Source: Thermoanaerobacterium thermosaccharolyticum DSM 571 (GTDB lineage Bacteria > Bacillota > Thermoanaerobacteria > Thermoanaerobacterales > Thermoanaerobacteraceae). From it: DNA of 64,000 bases. A program made the position numbers and the translations under genes. Positions 18,387-27,619 of this stretch are shown here, piece by piece. How positions within the stretch are numbered: position 1 is the stretch's first letter; the number at the start of each line of letters is the position of its first letter. Where the stretch lies: assembly GCF_000145615.1 (NCBI RefSeq), contig NC_014410.1:124001-188000 (forward strand), given 5' to 3'. The notes below the pieces were generated by a model, which was not told where the DNA came from, ran no database searches, and saw only the letters and a program-made list of their open reading frames with translations.

Positions 18387-19694
18387 ATGAAAGCAAAAAA
18401 AGTGTTGTCACTGCTACTGGCTACCGCTGTAATATCTACTTCACTAGCAGGATGTGGCAATTCAAGCAATAACAGCAATAGCAATAGCAATAAGACAAGC
18501 AGTTCAAGTAATGAGCTAAAAGGGACTATTACTGTATTGACACACAGGACTGATATGACAGATACATTTAACAAATATGCTGATGAGTTCGAAAAATTGC
18601 ATCCTGGGACTACAATAAAGTTTGAGAATCTAAATGATTATCAAAATGCAATTTCTACAAGAATGTCTACAGGTAATTATGGCGATGTTTTGATGATACC
18701 TGCTAATATAACTAAGGATAAATATAAAGACTTTTTTGCGCCTCTTGGGACAAGAGATGAGCTGTCAAAAACTTATAATTATCTTGACAATTTTGATGTA
18801 GATGGTACAATTTATGGCATTCCTACAGGTGCGAATGCGACAGGTTTTGTATACAATGCAAAGGTTTTAAAAGATGCCGGTGTAACAAGCCTTCCAACAA
18901 CACCTGATGAATACATCAACATGCTAAAGGCAATAAAGGAAAAGACAGATGCTATCCCATATTATACAAATTATACATCTGAATGGGCTTTGACAAACTT
19001 CTCAAATGCGTTGCAGATCGGTATATCTGGTGATCCGGATTATATGAATAAAATGATTTATAATCCAAATGAATTTACAAAAGGTACTGCAACGTATACT
19101 TCATTAGATCTTCTCTATGAAGCAGTAAAGAATAAATTAGTAGAACAAGATCCTATGACATCTGATTGGGAATGGTCTAAGCAAGCTATGGCTGATGGTA
19201 AGATTGCTGTTATGTGCTTAGGCAGTTGGGCAATTGGACAGATTCAAGCAAAATCAAAGACACCTGATGATATAAAGTTTATGCCTGTTCCAGTTCGCCA
19301 TGATGGTAAAGCAATAGTTCAAGTAGGACCTGATTATGGTATGGGCGTAAATGTTCACAGCAAAAATATAGCATTGGCGAAAGAATTTTTGAAATTTTTC
19401 ATAACAAAATATCCACAAGATTCTAACATGTTTTCACCTATTGTAGGTGCAAAACTGCCTGACTATTTAAATGGTGCGACAGATATTGAATTAGTCGAAG
19501 CAAAACCTGGTACAACAAAACAAGCACAAGATTTAGATACAGTTCAGAAAACTTCTTTGATTAATTTAAATGATGGCAAGTGGATAAAGAAAATCATAGA
19601 GATTGGATTAGGTGTAAGTAATGAGACATTTGATCAATATATGTCAGAACTAAATTCAAAATGGGCACAAGGTGTTAATGCTGTTAAAAAGTAA
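18387..19694 (+). CDS. ABC sugar importer, substrate-binding lipoprotein
   Basis: A 435-residue extracellular binding protein of the SBP_bac_1 type. A lipoprotein signal peptide ends in the lipobox LAGC (Cys at about residue 22), followed by an Asn/Ser-rich linker. The body (ITVLTHRTDMTDTFNKYADEFEKLHPG, GIPTGANATGFVYN, GKIAVMCLGSWAIGQI) follows CUT1 oligosaccharide-binding proteins. ATG 18387, after GGGAGGA, is preferred over the TTG at 18369. The neighbours imply a mannan or galactomannan oligosaccharide ligand; specificity cannot be read from sequence. Confidence 0.88.
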   Translation: MKAKKVLSLLLATAVISTSLAGCGNSSNNSNSNSNKTSSSSNELKGTITVLTHRTDMTDTFNKYADEFEKLHPGTTIKFENLNDYQNAISTRMSTGNYGDVLMIPANITKDKYKDFFAPLGTRDELSKTYNYLDNFDVDGTIYGIPTGANATGFVYNAKVLKDAGVTSLPTTPDEYINMLKAIKEKTDAIPYYTNYTSEWALTNFSNALQIGISGDPDYMNKMIYNPNEFTKGTATYTSLDLLYEAVKNKLVEQDPMTSDWEWSKQAMADGKIAVMCLGSWAIGQIQAKSKTPDDIKFMPVPVRHDGKAIVQVGPDYGMGVNVHSKNIALAKEFLKFFITKYPQDSNMFSPIVGAKLPDYLNGATDIELVEAKPGTTKQAQDLDTVQKTSLINLNDGKWIKKIIEIGLGVSNETFDQYMSELNSKWAQGVNAVKK

Positions 19695-19717
19695 TTAAAA
19701 TTAAAGCAATTTAAAAG

Positions 19718-19777
19718 TTGGTTTAGATATTATGTTTCATGTATATTTAAAGGTACATGAAGCATAATCTAAACCAA
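19718..19777 (+). other. Long hairpin between binding protein and permease genes
   Basis: TTGGTTTAGAT pairs with ATCTAAACCAA, and the stem continues through ATTATG/CATAAT and TTCATGTA/TACATGAA around a short AT loop. There is no strong T run. It may protect the upstream mRNA and keep binding-protein levels above permease levels, as in maltose-type operons. Confidence 0.65.
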
Positions 19778-19854
19778 ATTATTATAATAAAATATAAATT
19801 AATTATGTAATATCGCAATATTTATATAATCTTAAAGATTGAGAGGATGATTAT

Positions 19855-20763
19855 ATGGAAGCCAGCGTAAAAAGGAAGAAGTTTAGCATATCTTCTCTAA
19901 CGTATAAACAACAGAAAATCCTTATTTCTATTACATTTTTATTTGTACCTGTATTGTTGCTTATATTATTTACTTATGTTCCATCAATATTTATGTTTGG
20001 TTACAGCTTTACCGATTGGGATGGTATTAGCCCTACGAAAAATTTTATTGGTTTAAGTAATTATAAATTAATATTTAGCAGTCCAGATTATTTTAGACCT
20101 TTTATTGTCAGCTTGTATTATATTATAGCTGCTTTTATACAGATTGCTTTAGCAGTATGTATTTCATACTTAATTAGCTTTAGATGCAGATTTGCAAATT
20201 TATTTAAAGGAGTTTATTTTTTCCCTTCTTTAATCAATAGTGTCGCAATAAGTTTTATATTTATATTTTTCTTTCAGCCAGGTTCTACACTTGATACGAT
20301 TTTAAAATTGCTAGGATTAGGGCGATATATACACTTTTGGCTTCAGGATCCACATCTTATAAATGTATCACTGGCATTTGTTTCAGTGTGGCGATATATA
20401 GGATATGATATTGTAATGTTTTCGGCAGCTATGCAGTCGATTCCTACAGACATAATTGAAGCTGCAGAGGTTGACGGTGCGAATAGATTTCAACAATTTA
20501 TTCATATTATAATACCTGGAATATCAACGATATTAAAATTGCTAGTGTTTCTTTCGATAACCGGTTCATTGGCTGCATTTGAAATTCCTTATATAATGAC
20601 AGGTGGAGGAAATGGCAGTATGACATTTGTAATTCAAACAGTCAATTTTGCATTCCAAAACTACAGAGTTGGATTAGCATCTGCCTTAGCTGTTATCCTG
20701 CTTATAATAAGCATTTTGGTATTTGCCATTCAAAGAGTTGCTTTACAATCGAGGGGTGCGTAA
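19855..20763 (+). CDS. ABC sugar importer permease, MalF-type
   Basis: A 302-residue inner-membrane permease with six predicted membrane segments. The EAA loop reads EAAEVDGANRFQQFIHIIIPGI at about residues 200-220, the contact to the ATPase. A long first periplasmic part (YSFTDWDGISPTKNFIGLSNY) is typical of CUT1 MalF/UgpA proteins. It forms the channel with the next gene. No ATPase gene lies in the operon; Firmicutes often use a shared MsmX-type ATPase encoded elsewhere. Confidence 0.92.
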   Translation: MEASVKRKKFSISSLTYKQQKILISITFLFVPVLLLILFTYVPSIFMFGYSFTDWDGISPTKNFIGLSNYKLIFSSPDYFRPFIVSLYYIIAAFIQIALAVCISYLISFRCRFANLFKGVYFFPSLINSVAISFIFIFFFQPGSTLDTILKLLGLGRYIHFWLQDPHLINVSLAFVSVWRYIGYDIVMFSAAMQSIPTDIIEAAEVDGANRFQQFIHIIIPGISTILKLLVFLSITGSLAAFEIPYIMTGGGNGSMTFVIQTVNFAFQNYRVGLASALAVILLIISILVFAIQRVALQSRGA

Positions 20764-20766
20764 AAC

Positions 20767-21615
20767 ATGATTATGAGAAAAATGAACATTAAAGATATTA
20801 TTTTAATTACATTGAAATATGCTATACTAATATTGTTACTTTTTGTATTTATAGTGCCTGTATTAGTAGTTTTCTTTGCGGCATTTAAAACTAATGCTGA
20901 ATATGCTTCTACAGGTGTATTGACATTACCTTCAAATTTTTTGAACTTCAAAAATTTTGTGGCGGCGTTTACTGAAGGACACATGCTGACAGGGTTTAAA
21001 AATACTATAATAATATTAATTTTTTCATTGGCTGGTTCTGTCCTTACAGGTTCAATGTCTGCTTTTGTGTTTAGCCGTTTTAAGTCTAAAATCAGCAAAG
21101 TTGCAAATGCTCTATTTTTGGTTGCAACAATGATTCCTATGATTTCTACGCAGGTTGCGACGTTTCAGATTATAAACGCTTTAGGATTATTTAATACAAG
21201 ACTTGCTCCAATAATTCTATATTGCGGTACAGATATTGTATCCATATACATTTTTCTACAGTTTATGGAGAACATATCTGTATCATTGGATGAGTCTGCA
21301 ATAATAGATGGTGCAAACTATTTTCAAGTATTTTTTAAAATTATTTTTCCATTAATAAGACCTGCAGTGGCAACCGTATTAATCACAAAGGGTGTGGCTA
21401 TATACAACGACTTCTACATTCCATTTCTCTACACACCGGACCAAAGCCTACTTACAGTATCAACGGCACTATTTGCTTTTAAAGGTCCGTATGGCGCTCA
21501 TTGGGAAATAATATCTGCAGGTGTAATTCTCATAATGATACCTACACTTATTATTTTTCTGGCGTTGCAAAAGCAGATCTACAATGGATTGGTTGTTGGA
21601 TCTGTTAAAGAATAA
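20767..21615 (+). CDS. ABC sugar importer permease, MalG-type
   Basis: A 282-residue permease with six membrane segments. It has the MalG-type early motif FKTNAEY and the EAA loop DESAIIDGANYFQVFFKIIFPLI near residues 178-200. It starts three bases after the previous stop, with GAGGGGTG inside the end of that gene; ATG 20767 or 20773 can serve. It pairs with the MalF-like subunit. The C-terminal end (QKQIYNGLVVGSVKE) is typical of the family. Confidence 0.92.
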   Translation: MIMRKMNIKDIILITLKYAILILLLFVFIVPVLVVFFAAFKTNAEYASTGVLTLPSNFLNFKNFVAAFTEGHMLTGFKNTIIILIFSLAGSVLTGSMSAFVFSRFKSKISKVANALFLVATMIPMISTQVATFQIINALGLFNTRLAPIILYCGTDIVSIYIFLQFMENISVSLDESAIIDGANYFQVFFKIIFPLIRPAVATVLITKGVAIYNDFYIPFLYTPDQSLLTVSTALFAFKGPYGAHWEIISAGVILIMIPTLIIFLALQKQIYNGLVVGSVKE

Positions 21616-21635
21616 TTTAAAAGGAGAGATAGTTT

Positions 21636-22652
21636 ATGAGTAAGATAATAGGAAGCAGCTTGAAGAACATTCCATGGCAGGATAAACCGAAGGGATTTAG
21701 TGGCCCAATATGGCGCCACAGTGAAAATCCAATAATAAATCGCAATCCAGTGAATGGAGTAGCGAGGATTTTTAACAGTGCAGTTGTTCCTTATGAGGGT
21801 GCTTTTATCGGGGTATTTCGCGGTGAAACTATAAATGGAAGGCCCCACATATATTTGGGAAGAAGTGAGGATGGACTTCACTGGGAGTTTGATGAAGAAA
21901 AAATTAAATTTTTTGATGAAGACGGAAAACCGTATCAACCGCTATATGCATACGATCCAAGGCTTGTAAAAGTAGAGGATGCTTATTACATCATATGGTG
22001 TGGTGACTTCGATGGAGCATCAATTGGGCTTGCCAGGACAACTGATTTTAAGACATTTACGAGACTTGAGAATCCATTTTTGCCATTTAATAGGAATGCA
22101 GTTTTATTTCCACGAAGAATAAATGGCAAATACGTAATGCTGTCACGTCCCAGTGACAATGGACATACTCAATTTGGAGATATTATGCTAAGCCAAAGCC
22201 CTGATTTAAAATACTGGGGAGAACACAGGCTTGTCATGCAGAAAGGTGGCAATGGATGGTGGCAATCTGTTAAAATTGGATGCGGCCCTGCACCTATTGA
22301 GTTAGACGATGGATGGCTTATTTTCTACCATGGTGTTACAGGCACATGCAACGGCTTGGTTTATTCTATGAGTGCGGCGATATTGGATAAAGATAATCCC
22401 GCAAAAGTATTATACAGGGCAGGAAGTTTCATGCTGACGCCTGAAGAATGGTATGAGGAAAGAGGATTTGTGCCAAATGTAGTATTTCCATGCGCTGCTT
22501 TATGTGATGCTGATACAGGTAGAATAGCCATATACTACGGTGCTGCCGATTCTTATGTAGCGGTTGCTTATACGACATTAGATGAAACTTTAAACTTTAT
22601 AAAAGAGCACAATGAAGTTTTGCCTCTTGATGCAACAGATGGAAAAATATAG
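21636..22652 (+). CDS. GH130 beta-1,4-mannooligosaccharide phosphorylase
   Basis: A 338-residue five-bladed propeller enzyme of GH130, with no signal peptide, so cytoplasmic. RIFNSAVVPYEGAFIGVFRG, YDPRLVKVEDAYYIIWCGD (Asp as proton donor in the family) and GAAPIELDDGWLIFYHG-type motifs are present, as is YYGAADSYVAVA near the end. It phosphorolyses mannosyl bonds to alpha-mannose-1-phosphate, saving ATP. The sequence looks closer to the GH130 subgroup acting on mannooligosaccharides than to the mannosyl-glucose group, but that is a judgement by eye. Ribosome site AAAGGAGAG. Confidence 0.87.
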   Translation: MSKIIGSSLKNIPWQDKPKGFSGPIWRHSENPIINRNPVNGVARIFNSAVVPYEGAFIGVFRGETINGRPHIYLGRSEDGLHWEFDEEKIKFFDEDGKPYQPLYAYDPRLVKVEDAYYIIWCGDFDGASIGLARTTDFKTFTRLENPFLPFNRNAVLFPRRINGKYVMLSRPSDNGHTQFGDIMLSQSPDLKYWGEHRLVMQKGGNGWWQSVKIGCGPAPIELDDGWLIFYHGVTGTCNGLVYSMSAAILDKDNPAKVLYRAGSFMLTPEEWYEERGFVPNVVFPCAALCDADTGRIAIYYGAADSYVAVAYTTLDETLNFIKEHNEVLPLDATDGKI

Positions 22653-22663
22653 AGGTGTAGCCG

Positions 22664-23638
22664 ATGGATAAACTTTACGAGTGTCAAATAGAGCATTTAA
22701 AAGACTACAAAGGAATAGGAGATCCTCCAAAAGATTATGATGAATACTGGGCAAGAGCAAGAAAAGATCTCGAGAATGCATCTTTAGAATATGAGCTTGT
22801 GAAAAGTGACTTTGTTTCAAGAAGTTGCGATGCATACGATTTATACTTTACCGGTGTTGGTGGAGCGAAAATACACTGTCAATTTTTAAAGCCTAAGAGG
22901 ATAGAGGGTAAGATACCTGCTGTTGTTATGTTTCATGGATATTGGAGTAACAGCGGCGAATGGAGCGGAAAACTTCCATACATTGCAGAAGGTTTTTGCG
23001 TGCTGGCAATGGATGTTAGGGGTCAAGGAGGCTTAAGCGTTGACAATGGCATATACAAGGGAAATACGCAGAGCGGCCATATTATAAGGGGTCTAGAGAG
23101 CGACAGTCCTGATGACCTTTTTTATAGAAATGTCTACTTAGATACGGCACAGTGTGTGAAAATCTTAAAGACGATGGATTTTGTGGATGAAAAAAATATT
23201 TTTGCTACAGGAGCATCCCAGGGTGGTGCGCTTACCATCGCATGTGCTTCTTTAGTAGATGATTTGAAGGGGGCTGCTGCTATTTATCCATTTTTGTGTG
23301 ATTTTCAAGGAATATATCAGAACAATTTTAAAAATCCCACTTATGAAGAGATTACGTGGTATTTTAGGCAGAGGGACCCAAATCATCTAAGAGAGGATTT
23401 CTTCTTTGAGCGGCTTGCATACATCGATATAAAGAATCGGGCAAAAGATGTTAAGTGTGATATCCTTTGGATGACAGCTTTAATGGACAACGTGTGTCCG
23501 CCATTTTCACAGATGGCAGCGTACAACAATATTACATCAAATAAAAGAATTGTGTTTTTTCCGGAATACCAGCATGAGTACCTCCTGTATTCGGGCGACA
23601 TAATTCTTAAGTTCTTCTTAGAATTATTAGAATCATAG
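22664..23638 (+). CDS. CE7 acetyl esterase (acetyl-xylan esterase / cephalosporin-C deacetylase family)
   Basis: A 324-residue alpha/beta hydrolase of carbohydrate esterase family 7. The N-terminal DYWARARKDL-type segment, the RGQGG motif near residue 123, the nucleophile Ser in GASQGG near residue 185, Asp in ALMDNVCPP and His in YQHEYL give the full triad. It has no signal peptide. CE7 enzymes remove acetyl groups from imported oligosaccharides. Next to GH130 the natural substrate is probably acetylated mannooligosaccharide rather than xylan; this is inference from context. It starts 11 bases after the phosphorylase. Confidence 0.9.
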   Translation: MDKLYECQIEHLKDYKGIGDPPKDYDEYWARARKDLENASLEYELVKSDFVSRSCDAYDLYFTGVGGAKIHCQFLKPKRIEGKIPAVVMFHGYWSNSGEWSGKLPYIAEGFCVLAMDVRGQGGLSVDNGIYKGNTQSGHIIRGLESDSPDDLFYRNVYLDTAQCVKILKTMDFVDEKNIFATGASQGGALTIACASLVDDLKGAAAIYPFLCDFQGIYQNNFKNPTYEEITWYFRQRDPNHLREDFFFERLAYIDIKNRAKDVKCDILWMTALMDNVCPPFSQMAAYNNITSNKRIVFFPEYQHEYLLYSGDIILKFFLELLES

Positions 23639-23718
23639 TGAAGGTCTACATTTAAAGCAAAAGTTATGGGAAAATTTATCAAAAGCAAATAAATATATGA
23701 AAAATATTATCAACGTTC

Positions 23719-23856
23719 ACAAATTGTGTTTTCTATATACTAACGGCTCACTCCGTTAGTTCGGCTAACGCCGTCTATGCGTTGTGACGGCTTTCGCTAG
23801 CGCTCATACGCCTCACCGCACTGCGTTCGCCTAGTATATAACGAAAACGCAATTAA
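23719..23856. repeat. GC-rich folded element inside an inverted repeat (MITE-like)
   Basis: About 135 bp that is much richer in GC than its surroundings. The outer arms, AATTGTGTTTTC + TATATACTA (23722-23742) and TAGTATATA + GAAAACGCAATT (23832-23854), are near-perfect inverted repeats. Inside are hairpins CTAACGG/CCGTTAG (23740-23759) and GCCGTC/GACGGC (23770-23791), and a third around CTAGCG/CGCCTAG. It lies between the esterase and alpha-galactosidase genes. No second copy is in this window. It could be a mobile palindromic element or an RNA structure that separates the two transcripts. Confidence 0.6.
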
Positions 23857-23943
23857 TAGTTCACTTATGATAATATTTTTCAGGAATAATATTCAAGTAA
23901 ATAAGCGTTGATAAATTTTTCAAATAAGTGGAGGATTTTTATT

Positions 23944-26133
23944 ATGCCTATACATTATTATGAGAAGTCGAAATCATTTAAGCTTGATGCAAAAGATACA
24001 AGTTATATAATGGCTGTCGTTGATGAAGAAAAGTTTTTAGGTCATGTCTACTTCGGAGAGAGGATTCCTGATGAAGATGTGAATTACCTGATGAGATTGG
24101 ATGAACCTCCTTATGTTCCTTCAAAGAATAACAGAGACAGGATGTCGTTTTTAGATAGCTTCCCTACAGAATACCCTACAAGTGGTTTGGGGGATTTTAG
24201 AGAGCCATGTTTAAAGGTTCTGACAAAGTTAGGAGCCACTGCATGTGGGATTTTTTACAAGTCACATAAAATATATAAAGGCAAGCCAAAATTAAATGGC
24301 TTGCCAGCGACGTTTGGCAATGAAGACGACTGTACTACACTTGAAATAACGTGTGTTGATAATCATTTAAATCTGGAAGTTATTTTGATTTATACGGTTT
24401 TTGAAGATTTAGATGTAATAACGAGAAGTGTAAAAGTAAAAAATTGCTCTGATGAAGATATCATATTGACAAGAGTGTTGTCTGCATGTGTTGATTTTGA
24501 CCGAATTGACATGGATATGGTAACATTGCATGGCTCTTGGGCCAGAGAATTTCATGTAAAGAGAAGGAAAGTTGAGCTTGGGAAACAAGCTGTTTCATCA
24601 TCTAGAGGTGAGACAAGTCATCAGGCAAATCCGTTTTTAGCTTTAATGGATAGAAATGCCACTGAAGATTTTGGTGAAGTCTATGGATTTAACCTTGTCT
24701 ATTCTGGCAATTTTTTAGCACAGGTAGAAGGATGTCAGTTTGATACAACTCGCGTTGTTATGGGTATAAATCCGTTTGATTTTGGATGGAAACTTGAACC
24801 TCAGGAGGAATTTGTGGCACCAGAAGTAGTGATGGTCTATTCAAACGAAGGCATTGGAAAAATGTCACGAACTTTTCACGATCTATACCGCAATCATCTT
24901 ATACGGGGGGAATATAAAAATAAAAGAAGACCTGTCCTTATAAATAGCTGGGAAGCTGCATATTTTGACTTTGATACAGATAAGCTTTTAAGATTGGCAA
25001 GAGAAGCATCGAAGCTGGGAATTGAGATGCTTGTAATGGACGATGGCTGGTTTGGAAAGCGAAACAGTGATAATTGTTCTCTAGGTGATTGGGTCGTCAA
25101 TGAAGAAAAGTTAAAAGGAGGGCTTAAATATCTAGTAGATGAAGTAAATAAACTTGGCATGAAGTTTGGGATATGGTTTGAGCCTGAGATGGTTTCGCCA
25201 GATTCTGACCTTTATAGGGCACATCCGGATTGGTGCATACACATAGATGGAAGAGAAGGTACACTGTGCCGCAATCAGTATGTACTGGATTTGTCTAGAA
25301 AGGAAGTCAGAGATTACGTATATGAAAGCGTAAGCAATATTTTACGCAGTGCAAACATAAAATATGTAAAGTGGGATATGAATAGGCAGCTTAGCGATGT
25401 CGGAAATTGTGTATTGCCACCCGATCGTCAGAGAGAAATATGGCACAGATATGTTTTAGGTGTATATGAGCTTATGGACAGGCTTACGACAGAATTTCCG
25501 CATATCCTTTTGGAAAATTGCTCTGGAGGAGGAGGGCGCTTTGATCCCGGAATGCTGTATTTCAGCCCTCAGATATGGCTTTCAGATGATACAGATGCGA
25601 TTGAGAGGCTTAAAATCCAGCATGGTGCCTCATACGTATATCCTGTATCAACAATGGGTGCTCACATAAGCGACTGTCCAAACCACATTATTGGAAGAAT
25701 CACTCCTTTTGAGACGAGAGGACTTGTGGCATTGTCCGGGACTTTCGGATATGAATTGGATGTTACAAAGATATCTCAGGAAGACAAGGATATGATACCG
25801 AAGCAAATAGAGATGTACAATAAGTACAATAATTTGATATACAATGGGGATTTATACCGTATAGGAAATCCATTTGAAAATATAGAGTTTGAATGCGTAG
25901 AGTATGTTTCGAAGGACAAAAATGAGGCATTGGTTGTATATATTCAAATCTTGAATAGGTCCAATTACCATAGCAGAAGAATCCCGTTAAAGGGTTTACA
26001 GAAAGATGCTTTTTATCGCAATGAAGAGACAAATGAAGTTTTTTCAGGAAGCGCTCTTATGAACGGTGGAATCCTCATAAAAGGATTGCAAGGAGACTTT
26101 AGAGGGAAATTGTTTCACTTTGTGCATGTGTAA
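23944..26133 (+). CDS. GH36 alpha-galactosidase
   Basis: A 729-residue cytoplasmic GH36 enzyme. An N-terminal beta-sandwich is followed by the catalytic barrel with DDGWFGKR near residue 366. The nucleophile is Asp478 in VKWDMNRQ and the acid/base is Asp548 in SDDTDAIERL; both numbers equal those I recall for the Geobacillus AgaA/AgaB enzymes. It removes alpha-1,6-galactose side chains from galactomannan oligosaccharides after import. ATG 23944 follows GGAGGATTT; an upstream in-frame start at 23908 lacks a site. It closes the mannan locus. Confidence 0.93.
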   Translation: MPIHYYEKSKSFKLDAKDTSYIMAVVDEEKFLGHVYFGERIPDEDVNYLMRLDEPPYVPSKNNRDRMSFLDSFPTEYPTSGLGDFREPCLKVLTKLGATACGIFYKSHKIYKGKPKLNGLPATFGNEDDCTTLEITCVDNHLNLEVILIYTVFEDLDVITRSVKVKNCSDEDIILTRVLSACVDFDRIDMDMVTLHGSWAREFHVKRRKVELGKQAVSSSRGETSHQANPFLALMDRNATEDFGEVYGFNLVYSGNFLAQVEGCQFDTTRVVMGINPFDFGWKLEPQEEFVAPEVVMVYSNEGIGKMSRTFHDLYRNHLIRGEYKNKRRPVLINSWEAAYFDFDTDKLLRLAREASKLGIEMLVMDDGWFGKRNSDNCSLGDWVVNEEKLKGGLKYLVDEVNKLGMKFGIWFEPEMVSPDSDLYRAHPDWCIHIDGREGTLCRNQYVLDLSRKEVRDYVYESVSNILRSANIKYVKWDMNRQLSDVGNCVLPPDRQREIWHRYVLGVYELMDRLTTEFPHILLENCSGGGGRFDPGMLYFSPQIWLSDDTDAIERLKIQHGASYVYPVSTMGAHISDCPNHIIGRITPFETRGLVALSGTFGYELDVTKISQEDKDMIPKQIEMYNKYNNLIYNGDLYRIGNPFENIEFECVEYVSKDKNEALVVYIQILNRSNYHSRRIPLKGLQKDAFYRNEETNEVFSGSALMNGGILIKGLQGDFRGKLFHFVHV

Positions 26134-26174
26134 ATAATGTGATTTTGTAATATTAAATAAAATTTTACAACCTT

Positions 26175-26206
26175 AAAGGAATGTTTTATATGCATTCCTT
26201 TTTTTA
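26175..26206 (+). terminator. Terminator after alpha-galactosidase
   Basis: AAAGGAATG and CATTCCTTT form a 9-bp stem followed by a run of seven T. Confidence 0.9.
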
Positions 26207-26239
26207 TAATGTTTAACTTTATAAATACATTAGATGTGA

Positions 26240-26286
26240 TTGACATTGATGTTAATACTGTATATAATATGTATATACAGTATTAA
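26240..26286 (+). promoter_or_regulatory. Promoter and operator of the YtrA-type operon
   Basis: TTGACA (26240) - 17 bp - TATAAT (26263). A perfect 15-bp inverted repeat, TTAATACTGTATATA (26252-26266) and its complement (26272-26286), covers the -10 and start region. GntR/YtrA proteins bind such repeats, so autorepression by the first gene is the simple reading. Confidence 0.85.
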
Positions 26287-26321
26287 CTATATATAGTTAA
26301 AAGAAGGAGATTTGCATGTAA

Positions 26322-26690
26322 ATGAATATTGTAATTTCAAATTCATCTGATGAACCAATATATGAGCAAATAAAAAGGCAGATTAAAAATTCAATCTTAA
26401 GTGGCGAACTTAAAGAAGGAGAATTAATGCCATCTATTAGAAATCTTGCAAAAGAACTTATGATAAGTGTTATAACGACAAAGAGAGCTTATGAAGATCT
26501 GGAAAAAGAAGGCTACATTGTTACAAGACCTGGCAAGGGGTCGTATGTGGCTGCTCAAAATAAAGAATTTATGAGGGAGATGAGGTTAAAAATTGTAGAG
26601 GAGAAACTTTCTGAAGCAGTTGAAGCGGGTAAAGCTATTGATTTAAAGTTAGAAGAAATGGAAGAGATGCTAAGACTTTTATATGAGTAA
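26322..26690 (+). CDS. GntR-family (YtrA subfamily) transcriptional regulator
   Basis: A 122-residue regulator: an N-terminal winged helix (PIYEQIKRQIKNSILSGELKEGELMPSIRNLAKEL, RPGKGSYVA) and only a short helical C terminus, as in YtrA. Such proteins repress small ABC exporter operons that respond to cell-wall antibiotics. It is first in an operon with an ATPase and a permease, and a perfect palindrome overlaps its promoter. The ribosome site AAGGAG lies 12 bases before the ATG, a little far. Confidence 0.9.
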   Translation: MNIVISNSSDEPIYEQIKRQIKNSILSGELKEGELMPSIRNLAKELMISVITTKRAYEDLEKEGYIVTRPGKGSYVAAQNKEFMREMRLKIVEEKLSEAVEAGKAIDLKLEEMEEMLRLLYE

Positions 26691-26752
26691 AATTTATCTT
26701 ACAGATTAAGATGAATAACGTATTTCTATTATGGAGTTTTAGGAGGTATATG

Positions 26753-27619
26753 ATGGAACCGATATTGGAGGTTAAAAATCTAAGAAAAAATTATAAAGAT
26801 TTTAGCTTGAAAGATGTAAGTTTTAAACTTGATAGAGGATATATAATGGGATTTATAGGACAAAATGGCGCTGGAAAAAGCACCACTATAAAGCTTATAA
26901 TGAACTTATTAAAAAGAGATGGCGGTGAAATAAAGATATTTGGCAAGGATAATATAAAACATGAGATAGAAGTGAAAAATAAGATAGGTTTTGTGTACGA
27001 TGAGTGTTATTTTTATGAAGAATTGACTGTTTTAGAGATGAAAGAAATAATTGCATCCTTTTATAAAGAATGGGATGATGATTTGTTCAGTAAGTATATT
27101 AAAGAATTTGATATACCGCCAAAAAAGAAAATAAAAGATCTCTCAAAGGGAATGAAGATGAAGTTTTCTCTGTCTATTGCTCTTTCTCATAATGCCGATT
27201 TATTGATAATGGATGAGCCTACATCGGGACTTGATCCTGTTGTCCGCAGTGAAATTTTAGACATTCTTTCGGATACTATTCAGGATGAAAATAAAAGCGT
27301 GTTTTTTTCTACACATATAACATCAGATCTAGATAAGATAGCGGATTATATAATTTTAATTGATAATGGTGAAATAGTGCTTTCAGCAGCTAAAGATGAT
27401 ATCTTGAATAATTACGGTTTAGTTAAAGGCAGTAAAGAATTATTAGACGATGAGATGAAAAAGAAATTTATAGGTATAAAGGTAAACAACTTTGGTTTTG
27501 AGGGGTTGGTAAATGATAAAAAGCAAATGAAAAGAATTTTCGGCGATAGGGCGTTAATCGAAAAACCAACATTAGAAGATATAATGCTTTATCATACCAG
27601 GAGGGATTTTAATGTATAG
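26753..27619 (+). CDS. ABC exporter ATP-binding protein (YtrB-like)
   Basis: A 288-residue ABC ATPase. Walker A is GQNGAGKST near residue 37, the signature LSKGMKMKFSL near residue 134, Walker B LLIMDEPTSGLD near residue 155, and the switch His in STHITSD. A C-terminal tail of about 80 residues matches YtrB/BcrA types. It pairs with the next gene to form an exporter of unknown substrate, likely a peptide antibiotic. Of tandem starts at 26750 and 26753 the second is six bases from AGGAGG. It overlaps the permease by eight bases. Confidence 0.9.
   Translation: MEPILEVKNLRKNYKDFSLKDVSFKLDRGYIMGFIGQNGAGKSTTIKLIMNLLKRDGGEIKIFGKDNIKHEIEVKNKIGFVYDECYFYEELTVLEMKEIIASFYKEWDDDLFSKYIKEFDIPPKKKIKDLSKGMKMKFSLSIALSHNADLLIMDEPTSGLDPVVRSEILDILSDTIQDENKSVFFSTHITSDLDKIADYIILIDNGEIVLSAAKDDILNNYGLVKGSKELLDDEMKKKFIGIKVNNFGFEGLVNDKKQMKRIFGDRALIEKPTLEDIMLYHTRRDFNV

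Noticed and set aside
25460..25669. 69-codon plus-strand frame within the alpha-galactosidase
   Set aside because: It is out of frame with the catalytic region, which continues through both active-site Asp residues without a break.
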